From: Microbacterium suwonense
GTDB taxonomy: Bacteria; Actinomycetota; Actinomycetes; Actinomycetales; Microbacteriaceae
Reading direction: 5' to 3'
Assembly: GCF_030296555.1 (NCBI RefSeq)
Contig: NZ_AP027728.1
Location: forward strand, 2,790,001-2,854,000
Length of the DNA: 64,000 bases
The translations under genes and the position numbers were made by a program. Below are positions 1 to 9,186 of the stretch, one piece after another; position 1 is the first letter of the stretch, and each line of letters starts with the position of its first letter. Under the pieces are notes generated by a model. It was not told the DNA's origin. It ran no database searches and worked only from the letters and a program-made list of their open reading frames with translations.

Positions 1-358
1 CAAGGTCACCACGGCCGAGGACCCGGAATGGACCCGCCGCTACCACTCCATCGACCCGGCCGAGAAGGCGTTCGGCGGTCGCGTGGAGATCACGCTGGCC
101 ACTGGCGAGACCGTGACCGACGAGATCGCGGTCGCCGACGCGCACCCGCTCGGTGCCCGCCCGTTCGGCCGAGAGCAGTACATCCGCAAGTTCCGCATCC
201 TCGCTGAACCCGTGCTCGACGCCCTCGAGGTGGAGCGGTTCCTCGAGCTCGTGCAGCGTCTGCCCGAGCTGACTGCCGCCGAGGTCGGCGAGCTGTCCAT
301 CACCGCGAAGCCGGGCCTCCTGGCATCCGCCCCCGAAGCCCCGCGCGGCCTCTTCTGA
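1..358 (+). CDS. prpD: 2-methylcitrate dehydratase PrpD, C-terminal part (gene begins before the window)
   Basis: The reading frame is open from the first bases and ends with TGA at 356-358, so only about the last 118 residues are present. They read like the end of the MmgE/PrpD family (segments [32 protein letters not shown] and a short tail ending in GLF). The enzyme dehydrates 2-methylcitrate in the cytoplasmic methylcitrate cycle of propionyl-CoA breakdown. The call rests mainly on context: prpB and prpC follow on the same strand. The gap to prpB is 96 bases and holds an inverted repeat, so prpD may be separated from prpBC by a partial terminator. An ATG inside this stretch at 83 is internal and not the start. 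Confidence 0.85.
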   Translation, partial: KVTTAEDPEWTRRYHSIDPAEKAFGGRVEITLATGETVTDEIAVADAHPLGARPFGREQYIRKFRILAEPVLDALEVERFLELVQRLPELTAAEVGELSITAKPGLLASAPEAPRGLF

Positions 359-365
359 CCCCAAC

Positions 366-434
366 GCCCGTCTATTTGTGCCAAACGCATGGTTTTTCGA
401 CCGGATCCGGCGCGTTCGACACAAATAGACGGGC
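366..434. repeat. intergenic inverted repeat between prpD and prpB
   Basis: A perfect 15-base inverted repeat (GCCCGTCTATTTGTG at 366-380 against 420-434) extends with two mismatches to 23 bases on each side, around a short loop. It lies between the prpD stop and the prpB ribosome binding site. It has no T tract, so it is not a classic intrinsic terminator, but it could form an RNA hairpin that attenuates or stabilises the prp transcript. The AT-rich stem core differs from the GC-rich neighbourhood. Confidence 0.75.
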
Positions 435-454
435 AGTGAAGGAGGAATCCTCTG

Positions 455-1357
455 ATGCTGTACTCCACCACACCGGCGCATGAGAAGCGCCGGGCATTCC
501 GCGAACGGCTGCGCTCTGGCGAGCTGCTGCGGTTCCCCGGCGCGTTCAATCCGCTCTCCGCGCGGCTCATCGAGCAGAAGGGCTTCGAGGGCGTCTACAT
601 CTCGGGGGCCGTGCTCTCGGCCGACCTCGGCCTGCCCGACATCGGGCTGACCACGCTCACCGAGGTGGCCGGCCGGGGCGCGCAGATCGCGCGGATGACC
701 GACCTGCCGGCGATCATCGACGCCGACACCGGGTTCGGCGAGCCGATGAACGTCGCGCGCACCATCCAGACGCTGGAGGATGCCGGGATCGCCGGCGCCC
801 ACATCGAAGACCAGGTCAATCCGAAGCGCTGCGGTCACCTCGACGGCAAGGCCGTGGTCGACTCGGAGACGGCGATCAAGCGCATCCGTGCCGCCGTCGA
901 TGCCCGTCGCGACGAGAACTTCCTGGTCATGGCGCGCACCGACATCGCCGCCGTCGACGGGCTGGAGGCAGCCAAGGACCGGGCGAAGGCGCTGGCGGAT
1001 GCCGGTGCCGACGCGATCTTCCCCGAGGCGATGCGGTCGCTCGAGGAGTTCGCCGCGATCCGCGATGCCGTGGACGTGCCGATCCTGGCCAACATGACCG
1101 AGTTCGGGAAATCGGAGCTGTTCAGCGTCGACCAGCTGCGCGACGTCGGCGTGAACATCGTCATCTGGCCGGTGTCGCTGCTGCGCATCGCGATGGGCGC
1201 GGCGGGCCGTGCACTCGATACTCTGAATGAGGAGGGGCACCTGACCTCCAAGCTCGGCGAGATGCAGCACCGTGCCGACCTGTATGACCTCATCGACTAC
1301 GAGTCGTACAACCACTTCGACTCCGGCGTCTTCAACTTCACCATCACGAAGGAGTGA
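455..1357 (+). CDS. prpB: methylisocitrate lyase PrpB
   Basis: This 300-residue protein of the isocitrate lyase/PEP mutase superfamily cleaves 2-methylisocitrate to pyruvate and succinate. The catalytic KRCGH motif is at residues 124-128, preceded by the metal-binding stretch DADTGFG near 89-95. Length matches the family. The ATG at 455 has a good ribosome binding site (GAAGGAGG) about ten bases upstream. prpC starts four bases after its stop, so the two are co-transcribed. The KRCGH signature and neighbours favour PrpB over isocitrate lyase, which is much longer. Confidence 0.95.
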   Translation: MLYSTTPAHEKRRAFRERLRSGELLRFPGAFNPLSARLIEQKGFEGVYISGAVLSADLGLPDIGLTTLTEVAGRGAQIARMTDLPAIIDADTGFGEPMNVARTIQTLEDAGIAGAHIEDQVNPKRCGHLDGKAVVDSETAIKRIRAAVDARRDENFLVMARTDIAAVDGLEAAKDRAKALADAGADAIFPEAMRSLEEFAAIRDAVDVPILANMTEFGKSELFSVDQLRDVGVNIVIWPVSLLRIAMGAAGRALDTLNEEGHLTSKLGEMQHRADLYDLIDYESYNHFDSGVFNFTITKE

Positions 1358-1361
1358 CCAA

Positions 1362-2552
1362 ATGAGCGACAACGACATCAAGAAGGGTCTCGCCGGCGTC
1401 GTCGCCGACGTCACCGCGATCAGCAAGGTCAACCCCGAGACCAACAGCCTGCTCTACCGCGGCTATCCTGTGCAGGAGCTCGCGGCGACCCAGCCCTTCG
1501 AGGCGGTCGCCTACCTGCTCTGGCACGGAGAACTGCCCACGGCATCCGAACTGGCGGACTTCCGCGCGACCGAGCGCGCGAACCGTGCGCTGGCGCCAGA
1601 GGTGAAGGCCGCCATCGACGCGCTGCCGATCGACTCGCATCCGATGGACGAGGTGCGCACCGCGGTCAGCGTGATCGGCGCGATCGAGACGGCCGGTATC
1701 GGCAACGTGCTGGATGCCGTCGGCACGCCCGAGCAGAATCTCGAGCGGAGCCTGAAGCTGTTCGCCGTGCTGCCGGCGATCGTGTCCTACGGTCAGCGTC
1801 GTCGTCGCGGTCAGCGGATCGTCGAGTCGCGCGACGACCTCGACTACGCCGCGAATTTCCTGTGGCTCACGTTCGGCGAGGAGCCGGATGCTGTCGTCGT
1901 CGATGCCTTCAACCGATCGATGATCCTGTACGCCGAGCACTCCTTCAACGCGTCGACGTTCACGGCACGTGTGATCACCTCGACGCTCAGCGACCTGTAC
2001 TCGGCTGTCGTCGGTGCGATCGGCGCGCTGAAGGGACCCCTGCACGGTGGGGCCAACGAGGCCGTCATGCACATCTTCGACGAGATCGGCACGGCGGACG
2101 GCGTGAAGGGCTGGCTGGATCGGGCTCTCGCCGAGAAGCGCAAGATCATGGGCTTCGGGCACCGGGTGTACAAGCGCGGCGATTCGCGCGTGCCGACCAT
2201 GAAGGCCGCGCTCGACTCGCTGGTGCAGCACTACGACCGGCCCGATGTCGCCGAGCTCTACTCGACGCTGGAGGATGAGTTCGTCTCCCGCAAGGGCATC
2301 TACCCCAACCTCGACTACCCCTCGGGCCCGGCATACAACCTGATCGGCTACGACACGCTCACGTTCACGCCGCTGTTCATCGCCGCGCGCATCACCGGCT
2401 GGACGGCGCACATCCTCGAGCAGCAGGCCTCGAACGCGCTGATCCGACCGCTCTCGGCGTACAACGGGGTGGATGAGCGGCACATCCAGGAATACGAACC
2501 GGACACCGCCGCGATCGAGGTGCAGGAGCGGGCTGAGGAGGCGGCGGGGTGA
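1362..2552 (+). CDS. prpC: 2-methylcitrate synthase PrpC (citrate synthase family)
   Basis: A 396-residue citrate synthase-family protein. The conserved GPLHGGANEAVM segment (about residue 225) and GFGHRVYKRGDSR (about residue 265) carry the active-site histidines. In the prp setting it condenses propionyl-CoA with oxaloacetate to 2-methylcitrate. The start is ATG 1362, after a GAAGGAGTGACC stretch overlapping the end of prpB; the open frame extends to 1272 but that part lies inside prpB. Its short form without the long N-terminal domain of citrate synthase GltA also supports PrpC. Some PrpC enzymes retain citrate synthase activity. Confidence 0.94.
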   Translation: MSDNDIKKGLAGVVADVTAISKVNPETNSLLYRGYPVQELAATQPFEAVAYLLWHGELPTASELADFRATERANRALAPEVKAAIDALPIDSHPMDEVRTAVSVIGAIETAGIGNVLDAVGTPEQNLERSLKLFAVLPAIVSYGQRRRRGQRIVESRDDLDYAANFLWLTFGEEPDAVVVDAFNRSMILYAEHSFNASTFTARVITSTLSDLYSAVVGAIGALKGPLHGGANEAVMHIFDEIGTADGVKGWLDRALAEKRKIMGFGHRVYKRGDSRVPTMKAALDSLVQHYDRPDVAELYSTLEDEFVSRKGIYPNLDYPSGPAYNLIGYDTLTFTPLFIAARITGWTAHILEQQASNALIRPLSAYNGVDERHIQEYEPDTAAIEVQERAEEAAG

Positions 2553-2609
2553 ACCCAGACCGCTAAGCTCAGTCGCGAGTGACGACGCCGAGAAGAGAGG
2601 CCCTGCAGC

Positions 2610-3602
2610 ATGACGCGAGCCTGGGTGCATCACGTTCTCTCGCTCGAACAGCTCTCGCCATCCGAGGCCGTGGACGTCGCGGTGCTCGCCGACACCCAGG
2701 GCTTCGTGGGCATCGGCCTCGCCGACCGGTTCCAGCCCTGGCTGCCGAGCCAGGGCAATGCATCTTTCGCGTGGACCGTGCTCGGGGCGATCGGCCAGCG
2801 CACCACCGGTGCGCTGAGCCTCACGACCGCCCCCGGCTATCGCATGCACCCCGCCGGCATCGCCCAGGCCGCCGCGACCCTCGCCGCCTTGTACCCCGGC
2901 CGGCACCGGCTCACCCTGGCCACCGGCGATGCGATCGACGAGCACGTCACCGCCGCGTACTGGCCGGAGGTGCATGAGCGGGCATCGCGGATGTTCGAGG
3001 CGGCGGAGCTGATCCGCAAGCTCTTCCATTCCTCGTCGAAGAACGCCGATGCGCGGCATGACGGGCCGCACTTCCGGATGGAGTCCGCCCGGCTGTGGAC
3101 GATGCCCGAGACCCTTCCGCCCGTGCAGGTGTGGGCTGCTGGGCCGGTGACCGCCCGGCGGGCGGGGCGTTCTCTCGATGGGATCGTCGTCCCTGCCGGT
3201 CCGAGGGAGCGCATGGTGGCGCTTGTCGGAGCGCTTCGCGACGGAGCGGATGAGGCGGGCAGGCCGGAACCGGCGAAGACCGCGCACATTCAGCTCTCCT
3301 GGGCGCCGACGGATGACGAGGCGATGGCGCAGGCGCTGCGGGACTGGCCGATGGCGGGCCTGCGCTTCCCGCGTGGCGACATCCGTTCTCCTTTCGATGT
3401 CGCGCAGCTGGCGCGGTCGGTGACGGCCGACGACATCCGCACGCGTATTCCCGTGGCATCCGATCCTGACATCCACCGCGCACACCTGCAGTCCTTCCTC
3501 GACCTCGGTTTCGACGCCCTGCACGTGCACAACGTGGGCCGCAACCAGGCGGAGTGGATCGAGGTCGCCGGCCGCGACATCCTGCCGAAGCTGGTGAGAT
3601 GA
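2610..3602 (+). CDS. LLM-class F420-dependent oxidoreductase, related to the F420 glucose-6-phosphate dehydrogenase subfamily
   Basis: A 330-residue luciferase-like monooxygenase barrel. The start has the same layout as Fgd ([13 protein letters not shown] resembles the DHFQPW motif of Fgd), but the Asp-His pair is replaced by Asp-Arg, so its substrate is probably different. A conserved [23 protein letters not shown] stretch follows. A -10-like TAAGCT is at 2564-2569 and a GAAGAGAGG site precedes the ATG at 2610. cofE begins two bases after its first in-frame stop, giving an operon with cofE and fgd. Related families include forms thought to have reverted to FMN, so the cofactor is inferred from context. 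Confidence 0.8.
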   Translation: MTRAWVHHVLSLEQLSPSEAVDVAVLADTQGFVGIGLADRFQPWLPSQGNASFAWTVLGAIGQRTTGALSLTTAPGYRMHPAGIAQAAATLAALYPGRHRLTLATGDAIDEHVTAAYWPEVHERASRMFEAAELIRKLFHSSSKNADARHDGPHFRMESARLWTMPETLPPVQVWAAGPVTARRAGRSLDGIVVPAGPRERMVALVGALRDGADEAGRPEPAKTAHIQLSWAPTDDEAMAQALRDWPMAGLRFPRGDIRSPFDVAQLARSVTADDIRTRIPVASDPDIHRAHLQSFLDLGFDALHVHNVGRNQAEWIEVAGRDILPKLVR

Positions 3603-3603
3603 G

Positions 3604-4410
3604 GTGACCGATCGGATGCTGGTGTGGGCCCTGCCCGGTATCCCGGAGGTGCAGGCCGGCGACGACCTCGCCGGGCTCATCCGGGCCGCCGTCGCCGCTG
3701 ACGGCGACGAACTGACCGATGGTGACATCCTGGTCGTCACCTCCAAGATCGTCTCGAAGGCGGAAGGGCGCATCGTCCACGCCGCCGACCGCGAGGAGGC
3801 GATCACAGCCGAGACCGTGCGCGTCGTCGCGACGCGGCCGCGGGCGGACGGAGGCGTCACCAGGATCGTGCAGAACCGGCTCGGCATCGTCGGGGCGGCC
3901 GCCGGTGTGGACGCATCCAACACCGCCGAGGGGACGGTGCTGCTGCTGCCTCTCGATCCGGACGCCTCAGCCCGCGCGCTCGCGGCCGGCCTGCGTGCTG
4001 CGACCGGCGTCCGCGTGGGTGTGATCATCAGCGACACGCTGGGCAGGCCATGGCGCGATGGGCAGACCGACATCGCTATCGGTGCTGCGGGGGTGCGTGT
4101 CTTCGACGACCTGCACGGTCGGCTCGACAGTGCCGGACGTCCGCTGATCGTCACCCATCCCTGCGTGGCCGACGAGCTCGCCGCTGCGGGGGACTTGGTC
4201 AAGGGAAAGCTGAGCGGATGCCCGGTCGCGATCGTCCGCGGGATGGGGCGATTCGTCGGCGAGCTCGACCTGCCGGGCGCGGCGAGCATCGTCCGTGACG
4301 CGGAGCGTGACATGTTCCGTCTGGGCGCGGATGAGGCGCACCGTGCCGGCTATGAAGAAGGATTCGCGGCGGGCGTCGCCGCGTCGAGCAACGAGGAGGG
4401 TCGCCGATGA
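3604..4410 (+). CDS. cofE: coenzyme F420-0:L-glutamate ligase CofE
   Basis: A 268-residue CofE/FbiB N-terminal family protein, which adds gamma-linked glutamates to F420-0 using GTP. Typical segments are [17 protein letters not shown] near residue 40, [18 protein letters not shown] near 97, and [22 protein letters not shown] near 145. The start is GTG 3604. It lacks the C-terminal nitroreductase-like domain of mycobacterial FbiB, so it is the stand-alone form. It overlaps fgd by ATGA (4407-4410) and sits in a block of F420-using enzymes. No early F420 biosynthesis gene (cofC, cofD, cofG/H) is visible in the window, while an F420-0-type transporter lies at 8342-11293. Confidence 0.92.
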   Translation: MTDRMLVWALPGIPEVQAGDDLAGLIRAAVAADGDELTDGDILVVTSKIVSKAEGRIVHAADREEAITAETVRVVATRPRADGGVTRIVQNRLGIVGAAAGVDASNTAEGTVLLLPLDPDASARALAAGLRAATGVRVGVIISDTLGRPWRDGQTDIAIGAAGVRVFDDLHGRLDSAGRPLIVTHPCVADELAAAGDLVKGKLSGCPVAIVRGMGRFVGELDLPGAASIVRDAERDMFRLGADEAHRAGYEEGFAAGVAASSNEEGRR

Positions 4411-5422
4411 CACTGACATTGGGCTACAAGGCATCCGCGGAGCAGTTCGGGCCGCGTGAGCTGGTGGAGATCGCGGTCGCTGCCGAGGGGCACGGCTTCG
4501 AGTCGGTCGCGGTGAGCGATCACTTCCAGCCGTGGCGGTACACCGGCGGGCATGCGCCGTTCTCGATCGCGTGGGCGGCGGCGGTCGGTGAGCGCACCGA
4601 GCGGATCCGGATCGGCACGAGCGTGATGACGCCGACGTTCCGCTACAACCCGGCGGTCATCGCGCAGGCGTTCGCGACGCTCGGGATGCTGAACCCCGAC
4701 CGGGTGTTCCTCGGCGTCGGCACGGGCGAGGCGCTGAACGAGATCGCCACGGGGTTCCGGGGCGCGGGCGAGCAGGAGTGGCCCGAGTTCCGCGAGCGGT
4801 TCGCGCGGCTGCGGGAGTCGATCCGGCTGATGCGCGCGTTGTGGACGGGGAGCGGACGAGCTTCGAGGGCGACTACTACTCCACGCACGACGCCTCCATC
4901 TACGACGTCCCCGACGGTGGCATCCCGGTGTACATCGCCGCGGGCGGCCCGCTGGTGGCGAAGTACGCCGGCCGTGCCGGTGACGGGTTCATCTGCACCT
5001 CTGGCAAGGGGCGCGAGCTGTACGAGGAGAAGCTGGTCCCCGCGGTGAAGGAGGGTGCGGCGGCATCCGGTCGCACCTTCGAGCAGCTCGACCGGATGAT
5101 CGAGATCAAGATCTCCTACGAGGAGACCGAGCAGGCGGCGCTGGGGAACACCCGGTTCTGGGCGCCGCTGTCGCTGTCGAAGGAGCAGAAGCACGACATC
5201 ACCGATCCGATCGAGATGGAGAAGGCCGCCGATGCCCTCCCGATCGACCAAGTCGCCAAGCGCTGGATCGTCGGCACCGATCCGGATGCCGTGGTCGCGC
5301 AGATCAAGGACTACGTCGACTGGGGTTTCAACCACCTCGTCTTCCACGCCCCCGGCCACGACCAGGAACGCTTCATGACTCTCTTCGAACGCGACCTCGC
5401 ACCCCGCCTGCGGGCGCTGTGA
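4407..5422 (+). pseudogene. fgd: F420-dependent glucose-6-phosphate dehydrogenase Fgd, broken by a one-base frameshift (probably a sequence error)
   Basis: The two reading frames together spell a full Fgd of about 338 residues, the length of mycobacterial Fgd1. Visible family stretches include [10 protein letters not shown] at the start, [42 protein letters not shown] [10 protein letters not shown] and [15 protein letters not shown] [16 protein letters not shown]. The enzyme oxidises glucose-6-phosphate and supplies reduced F420 to the neighbouring enzymes. The frame breaks at the G run 4847-4850: with a fifth G the protein reads through as [15 protein letters not shown]. The rest is well conserved, so I think the gene is intact in the organism. 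Its ATG overlaps the cofE stop. Confidence 0.92.
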
Positions 5423-5449
5423 TCCGGAGCCGGCAGTCCGGCGGGTCGG

Positions 5450-5455
5450 TAGAGT
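5450..5455 (+). promoter_or_regulatory. -10 element of a probable leaderless transcript
   Basis: TAGAGT lies seven bases before the ATG at 5463, with no ribosome binding site between. This spacing would put the transcription start on the start codon, a common arrangement in actinobacteria. The same pattern occurs at 6886-6891, 37767-37772 and 52683-52688. Confidence 0.55.
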
Positions 5456-5462
5456 CGCTCCC

Positions 5463-5876
5463 ATGAGCTTCGAGGATGTCGTGCGCACGCTGGACGAGAC
5501 GGATGTCGTCGCTGTGGTGACGACGAGGGCCAGTGGCGATCTGGTCGCGACGCCGATCTGGGCGATGGTCGTCGACGGCGTGCCGTATGTGCGGTCGGTC
5601 AAAGGCGCCACCGCGTGGTGGTACCGGCATGTGCGCTCCGGACGCCCGGTGGCCTTCGTCATCGGCGATGGCGCCATCGCCGAGCGCGACCGGAAGGCCG
5701 CCCTCGATCTTCCCCGCCAGCTCGTGGCGACCGAGTACGTCCCCGTCGACGACGAGGTGCAGCCGAGAATCGATGCGGAGCTGCGACGCAAGTATGCCGC
5801 GAGTCCGGAACCGGTCAGGATGATGCTGACCGACGACGCCCGCTCCTGCACCCTGCGCATCGTCGCCGCGGGCTGA
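5463..5876 (+). CDS. DUF2255-like small protein
   Basis: A 137-residue soluble protein, probably of the DUF2255 group: a small barrel-like fold with TPIWAMVVDGVPYVRSVKG early and GRPVAFVIGDGAIAERD in the middle. Such proteins resemble the split-barrel flavin/F420-binding proteins in length and layout, and this one lies between F420 enzymes, so a cofactor-linked role is possible. That is inference only; no catalytic residue can be named. It appears to have its own leaderless promoter (TAGAGT at 5450-5455). The next gene is convergent, and I see no clear terminator in the gap. Confidence 0.7.
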   Translation: MSFEDVVRTLDETDVVAVVTTRASGDLVATPIWAMVVDGVPYVRSVKGATAWWYRHVRSGRPVAFVIGDGAIAERDRKAALDLPRQLVATEYVPVDDEVQPRIDAELRRKYAASPEPVRMMLTDDARSCTLRIVAAG

Positions 5877-5939
5877 CGCCGCAGGCCGATTCGTCACGCC
5901 ATCAGCGAGGCGGACGTTCCGCGCCCACGGGCGCTGTAG

Positions 5940-6797
5940 TCAGCCCGCGAGCCCCAGCTCACCAGCGAGCAGCTCCAGCGGCCGCGCTGGATCTTCCCGT
6001 TGCGGCAGGAACTGCACGCACACGTGATCGGCCCCGGCGTCCCGCTGCGCCCGCACGGCTGCGGCGAGGATCGCCGGCGTGCCGTGGGGTGCCAGGGCGT
6101 CGACGGCGGCATCGGTGGCTCCGTCGTCGAGATCGGATGCCGTGAACCCGTGGCTCTCCAGGGTTCGGCGGTAGTTCGAGAGCGCGAGGTACCGGGCCAG
6201 GAACTGCCGGGCGGTCGCGCGGGCGGTGTTGTCGTCCTCGTCCATCACCAGCCGCTGCTCAAGGGCGATCAGCGGGCCGTCTCCGATCGTCGCGCGGGCG
6301 AAGCGGGTGTGCGCGGGCGTCGTCATGTACGGGTGCGTGCCCGCCGAGCGCTCGGCGGCGAGCTTCAGCGTGCGCGGCCCGAGGGCCGAGATCATCCGCC
6401 GCGCGGCTGGCACGCCCTCGGCATCCAGCGCATCGAGGTAGTCGACGAGGGCGGCGTACGGCCGCTGGTACACCTCACCCTGATTCTCGCGGTGGCCGAT
6501 ACCGATGCCCAGCACGAACCGCCCGGGGTGTCTCTGCTCGATCCGGTGGAACGACGCGGCGACCTCCCGAGCCGGGGCGGTCCAGATGTTCACGATCCCG
6601 GTGGCAACGGTGATCCGCTCGGTGGCATCGAGCAGCTCGTCCACCACGTCGAGGTCGGACGTCGGTGACCCGCCGACCCACACCGTGCCATAGCCGAGAC
6701 GCTCGGCGGTCGCCGCGATCTGCGGGGTGAGCAGCGACCCGCCGCGCCACAGCCCGATCCGTCCGAGATCCGGTGTGCCGGCGGCAAGCGTGTTCAT
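5940..6797 (-). CDS. LLM-class F420-dependent oxidoreductase (TIGR03620-like)
   Basis: A luciferase-like barrel protein of about 285 residues. Its start (GTPDLGRIGLWRGG) and the segments VWVGGSPTSDLDVVDELLDATERITVATGIVNIW and LGIGIGHRENQGEVYQRPY match the short F420 subfamily I know as TIGR03620. The substrate is unknown. I prefer the ATG at 6797, which has a GGAG site six bases upstream; the frame continues to another ATG at 6836 with a weaker site. It is convergent with the DUF2255-like gene and divergent from the next LLM gene, so it has its own promoter in the 6798-6897 gap. Confidence 0.83.
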   Translation of the reverse strand: MNTLAAGTPDLGRIGLWRGGSLLTPQIAATAERLGYGTVWVGGSPTSDLDVVDELLDATERITVATGIVNIWTAPAREVAASFHRIEQRHPGRFVLGIGIGHRENQGEVYQRPYAALVDYLDALDAEGVPAARRMISALGPRTLKLAAERSAGTHPYMTTPAHTRFARATIGDGPLIALEQRLVMDEDDNTARATARQFLARYLALSNYRRTLESHGFTASDLDDGATDAAVDALAPHGTPAILAAAVRAQRDAGADHVCVQFLPQREDPARPLELLAGELGLAG

Positions 6798-6885
6798 GGG
6801 ACTCCAGTGATCGATGAGCGGAAGGGATGCTGCCATCGAGCCTATCCGCGGCGGCGGACACCGGCTCCGATGTCGGCCGGCTCGC

Positions 6886-6891
6886 TAGACT
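6886..6891 (+). promoter_or_regulatory. -10 element of a probable leaderless transcript
   Basis: TAGACT ends six bases before the ATG at 6898. There is no ribosome binding site in the spacer, so a leaderless mRNA is the simplest reading. Confidence 0.55.
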
Positions 6892-6897
6892 TCCCGC

Positions 6898-7889
6898 ATG
6901 CGCTTCGGAATCTTCGTACCTCAGGGCTGGCGGTTCGATCTGGTCGGCATCGAGCCGGCCGCACAGTGGCAGGCCATGCGCGATCTCGCGCAGGCGGCGG
7001 ATGCCGGGCCATGGGAGTCGCTGTGGGTGTACGACCATTTCCACACCACCCCGGTGCCGAGCGAGGAGGCGACGCACGAGGCCTGGACGCTGATGTCGGC
7101 GTTCGCGGCCTCGACCAGCCGCATCCGTCTGGGGCAGATGTGCACCTGCATGTCGTACCGCAACCCGGCGTATCTCGCCAAGGTCGCCGCGACCGTCGAC
7201 GTCGTCTCCGGCGGGCGCACCGAGATGGGCATCGGCGGCGGCTGGTATGAGCATGAGTGGCGGGCCTACGGCTACGGCTTCCCGTCGGCGGGAGATCGGC
7301 TGCGGCGGCTCGACGAGGGTGTGCAGATCATGCGTCAGGCATGGACGACCGGCACCGCGACCCTCGACGGGAAGCACTACCAGGCGGACGGCGCGATCGT
7401 GCGTCCGCTGCCGCTGCAGGACGGCGGCATTCCGCTGTGGATCGCCGGCGGTGGCGAGAAGGTCACCCTGAAGATCGCCGCGAAGTACGCCGCGTACACG
7501 AACTTCGCCGGAGGGAACCCCGAGGAGTTCGACGCGAAGAGCGCGATCCTGCGAGAGCACACCAAGACCGTGGGCACCGACTTCGATGCCATCGTCCGCT
7601 CCACCAACTTCAACACCGTCATCGGCGCGACCGAGGCGGAGGTCGAGGATCGTGTCGCGGCGATCGAGGCGCGGCTCGCGCCGCATCTGGGGAGCGCACC
7701 GCCGGCGTCATGAGCAACTACCGCGGCGATCACGCCTACGGCGTCGGCACGCCCGAGCAGATCGTCGAGCGGCTGCGCGACCTGGAAGGACGCGGGCTCG
7801 GTTACGCGATCCACTACTTCCCCGAGGCCGCCTACGACCGCTCGGGCATCGAGCTGTTCGAGCGCGAGGTCATCCCGGCGCTGAGCTGA
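6898..7889 (+). pseudogene. LLM-class F420-dependent oxidoreductase (TIGR03560-like), one-base frameshift near the C terminus (probably a sequence error)
   Basis: Reading through one frameshift gives about 330 residues. The first frame holds MRFGIFVPQGWRFDLV, a WVYDHFHTTP segment, GQMCTCMSYRNPAYLAKVAAT and GGGWYEHEWRAYGYGFP; the second holds the usual C terminus ending in YDRSGIELFEREVIPAL. The break is at the G run 7689-7692: a fifth G restores HLGERTAGVMSNYRG. Without it the protein stops after 271 residues. The enzyme should reduce or oxidise an unknown substrate with F420. Transcription probably starts at the ATG itself. Confidence 0.86.
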
Positions 7890-7938
7890 CCGGAGGCCGC
7901 GCGCTGACCGGAGGCCGAGCGCTGATCGGATGCCGGGC
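7885..7938 (+). repeat. three tandem copies of an 18-base unit starting at a stop codon
   Basis: GCTGACCGGAGGCCGCGC at 7885-7902 is followed by a near-copy at 7903-7920 and a weaker one at 7921-7938. The first unit contains the stop codon of the LLM gene (7887-7889), and because the period is a multiple of three the later copies also carry TGA in the same frame. Confidence 0.75.
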
Positions 7939-7949
7939 GAGCCGGCGCC

Positions 7950-8345
7950 TCAGCGCCCGATGACCTTCTCGACCGACATCACCAGGATGACCCGGTGGGC
8001 GGCATCCGCCGGCGCTGCGGGATCGGCGTCGCCGTAGCGGCGGGCCAGCTGCTGATAGAACGCGCCGGTCGGGTCGGGCACGACCTCGGTCAGGCGTCCG
8101 CGCACCTCCACGTAGCGGTACGGCTTGTCGGGGTCGTACACGGCGAAGCTCATCGATGGATTCCGCTGCAGGTTGCGATACTTGGTGCGCGTGTTCGTGT
8201 GCGTGAAGCGGATCGTGCCGTCGATGAGCTCGAACCACATCGGGCTTGCCTGTGCGGAGTCGTCGCGGCCGACGGTGGCGAGCACGCCGAACACGGGGCG
8301 CTCCAGCAGGTCGATCAGGTGCGCAGGGATCTCTGTAGAGCTCAT
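7950..8345 (-). CDS. PPOX-class F420-dependent oxidoreductase (split-barrel)
   Basis: A 131-residue pyridoxamine 5-phosphate oxidase-like split barrel. Typical features are FGVLATVGRDDSAQASPMWFELIDGTIRFTH near the start, SMSFAVYDPDKPYRYVEVRGRLTEV in the middle and the ending VILVMSVEKVIGR. Actinobacterial proteins of this kind commonly bind F420. The start ATG at 8345 overlaps the stop of the transporter ATPase gene (ATGA), so it is the last gene of the F420-0-type transporter operon. That coupling supports F420 as its cofactor; the substrate is unknown. Confidence 0.87.
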   Translation of the reverse strand: MSSTEIPAHLIDLLERPVFGVLATVGRDDSAQASPMWFELIDGTIRFTHTNTRTKYRNLQRNPSMSFAVYDPDKPYRYVEVRGRLTEVVPDPTGAFYQQLARRYGDADPAAPADAAHRVILVMSVEKVIGR

Positions 8346-9186
8346 GTCTCCGAGTGTAATGATGCGGGCAGCGGCGAGGGCAGGTCACCGGCCGGATCGT
8401 CGTCGAGCGGAGAGAAGGCGATCAGCGGGGTGCCGTCCACCGGATGCGGCACCACTTCAGCCCGTACACCGTAGACGAGCCGGATCAGGCCCGGGGTCAG
8501 CACGTCGAGCGGGCGACCGGATGCCACCACCCGTCCGTGATCGAGCACGATCACCTGATCGGCATGGCGGGCCGCGAACGAGAGATCGTGCAGTGCCGCC
8601 AGTACCGCGATGCCGTCGTCGGCCAGCTCCCGCATCAGCCCGAGGGTGTGCAGCTGGGCACGGATGTCGAGATGATTGGTCGGCTCGTCCATGAGCAGCA
8701 CCGTCGGCTCCTGCGCGAGAGCACGGGCCAGCAGCACGCGCTGGCGCTCGCCGCCGGAGAGCTCCTGGAAGCGCCTGCCGGCGAGCTCTTCGGCTCTGGT
8801 CTGGCGCAGCGCGAACCGTGCGATCTCATCGTCCACAGCGCCCGGGCCGCCCAGCGCCGACAGATGCGGGGTGCGCCCGAGCAGCACGACATCGTGCACG
8901 TCGAGATCCAGCTCGGTCTCGGCCTGCTGCTCGACCAGCGCCGCGTACTGCGCCCTGGTGCGGCGGCGCATGCCCTGGCATCCGTCCCGCCCAGCCTCAG
9001 CACGCCGCCCGTCGGCGTCTCGGCGCAGGCGATCAGGTGCAGCAGCGTCGACTTGCCGGCGCCGTTCGGGCCCACCAGCGCGGTCAGCGACCCGGCCTCG
9101 ACCGTGCAGTCCACGCCGTCGACGAGCAGCCGCCCGCTGCGCGAGAAGGAGACGCGGTCGACGTGCAGCGGGGGAGCATCGCTCAT
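8342..9186 (-). pseudogene. ABC transporter ATPase of the proposed F420-0 uptake system, one-base frameshift (probably a sequence error)
   Basis: An iron-siderophore-type ATPase of about 281 residues once the frame is joined. The N-terminal part has Walker A GPNGAGKST; the C-terminal part has the signature LSGGERQRVLLARAL and Walker B LLMDEPTNHLD. The frame breaks near 8970, where one base appears missing before MRRRTRAQYAALVEQQ. It overlaps the permease gene upstream and the PPOX gene downstream. By sequence alone it could serve any metal chelate or cobalamin; the neighbouring cofE and F420 enzymes favour the family named proposed F420-0 ABC transporter (TIGR03873). Substrate unproven. Confidence 0.82.

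Noticed and set aside
1344..4313. A 989-residue open frame on the minus strand across prpC, the LLM gene and cofE
   Set aside because: It mirrors well-identified genes on the plus strand, has no recognisable domain and is rich in Arg/His/Gly as expected for antisense frames in very high GC DNA.
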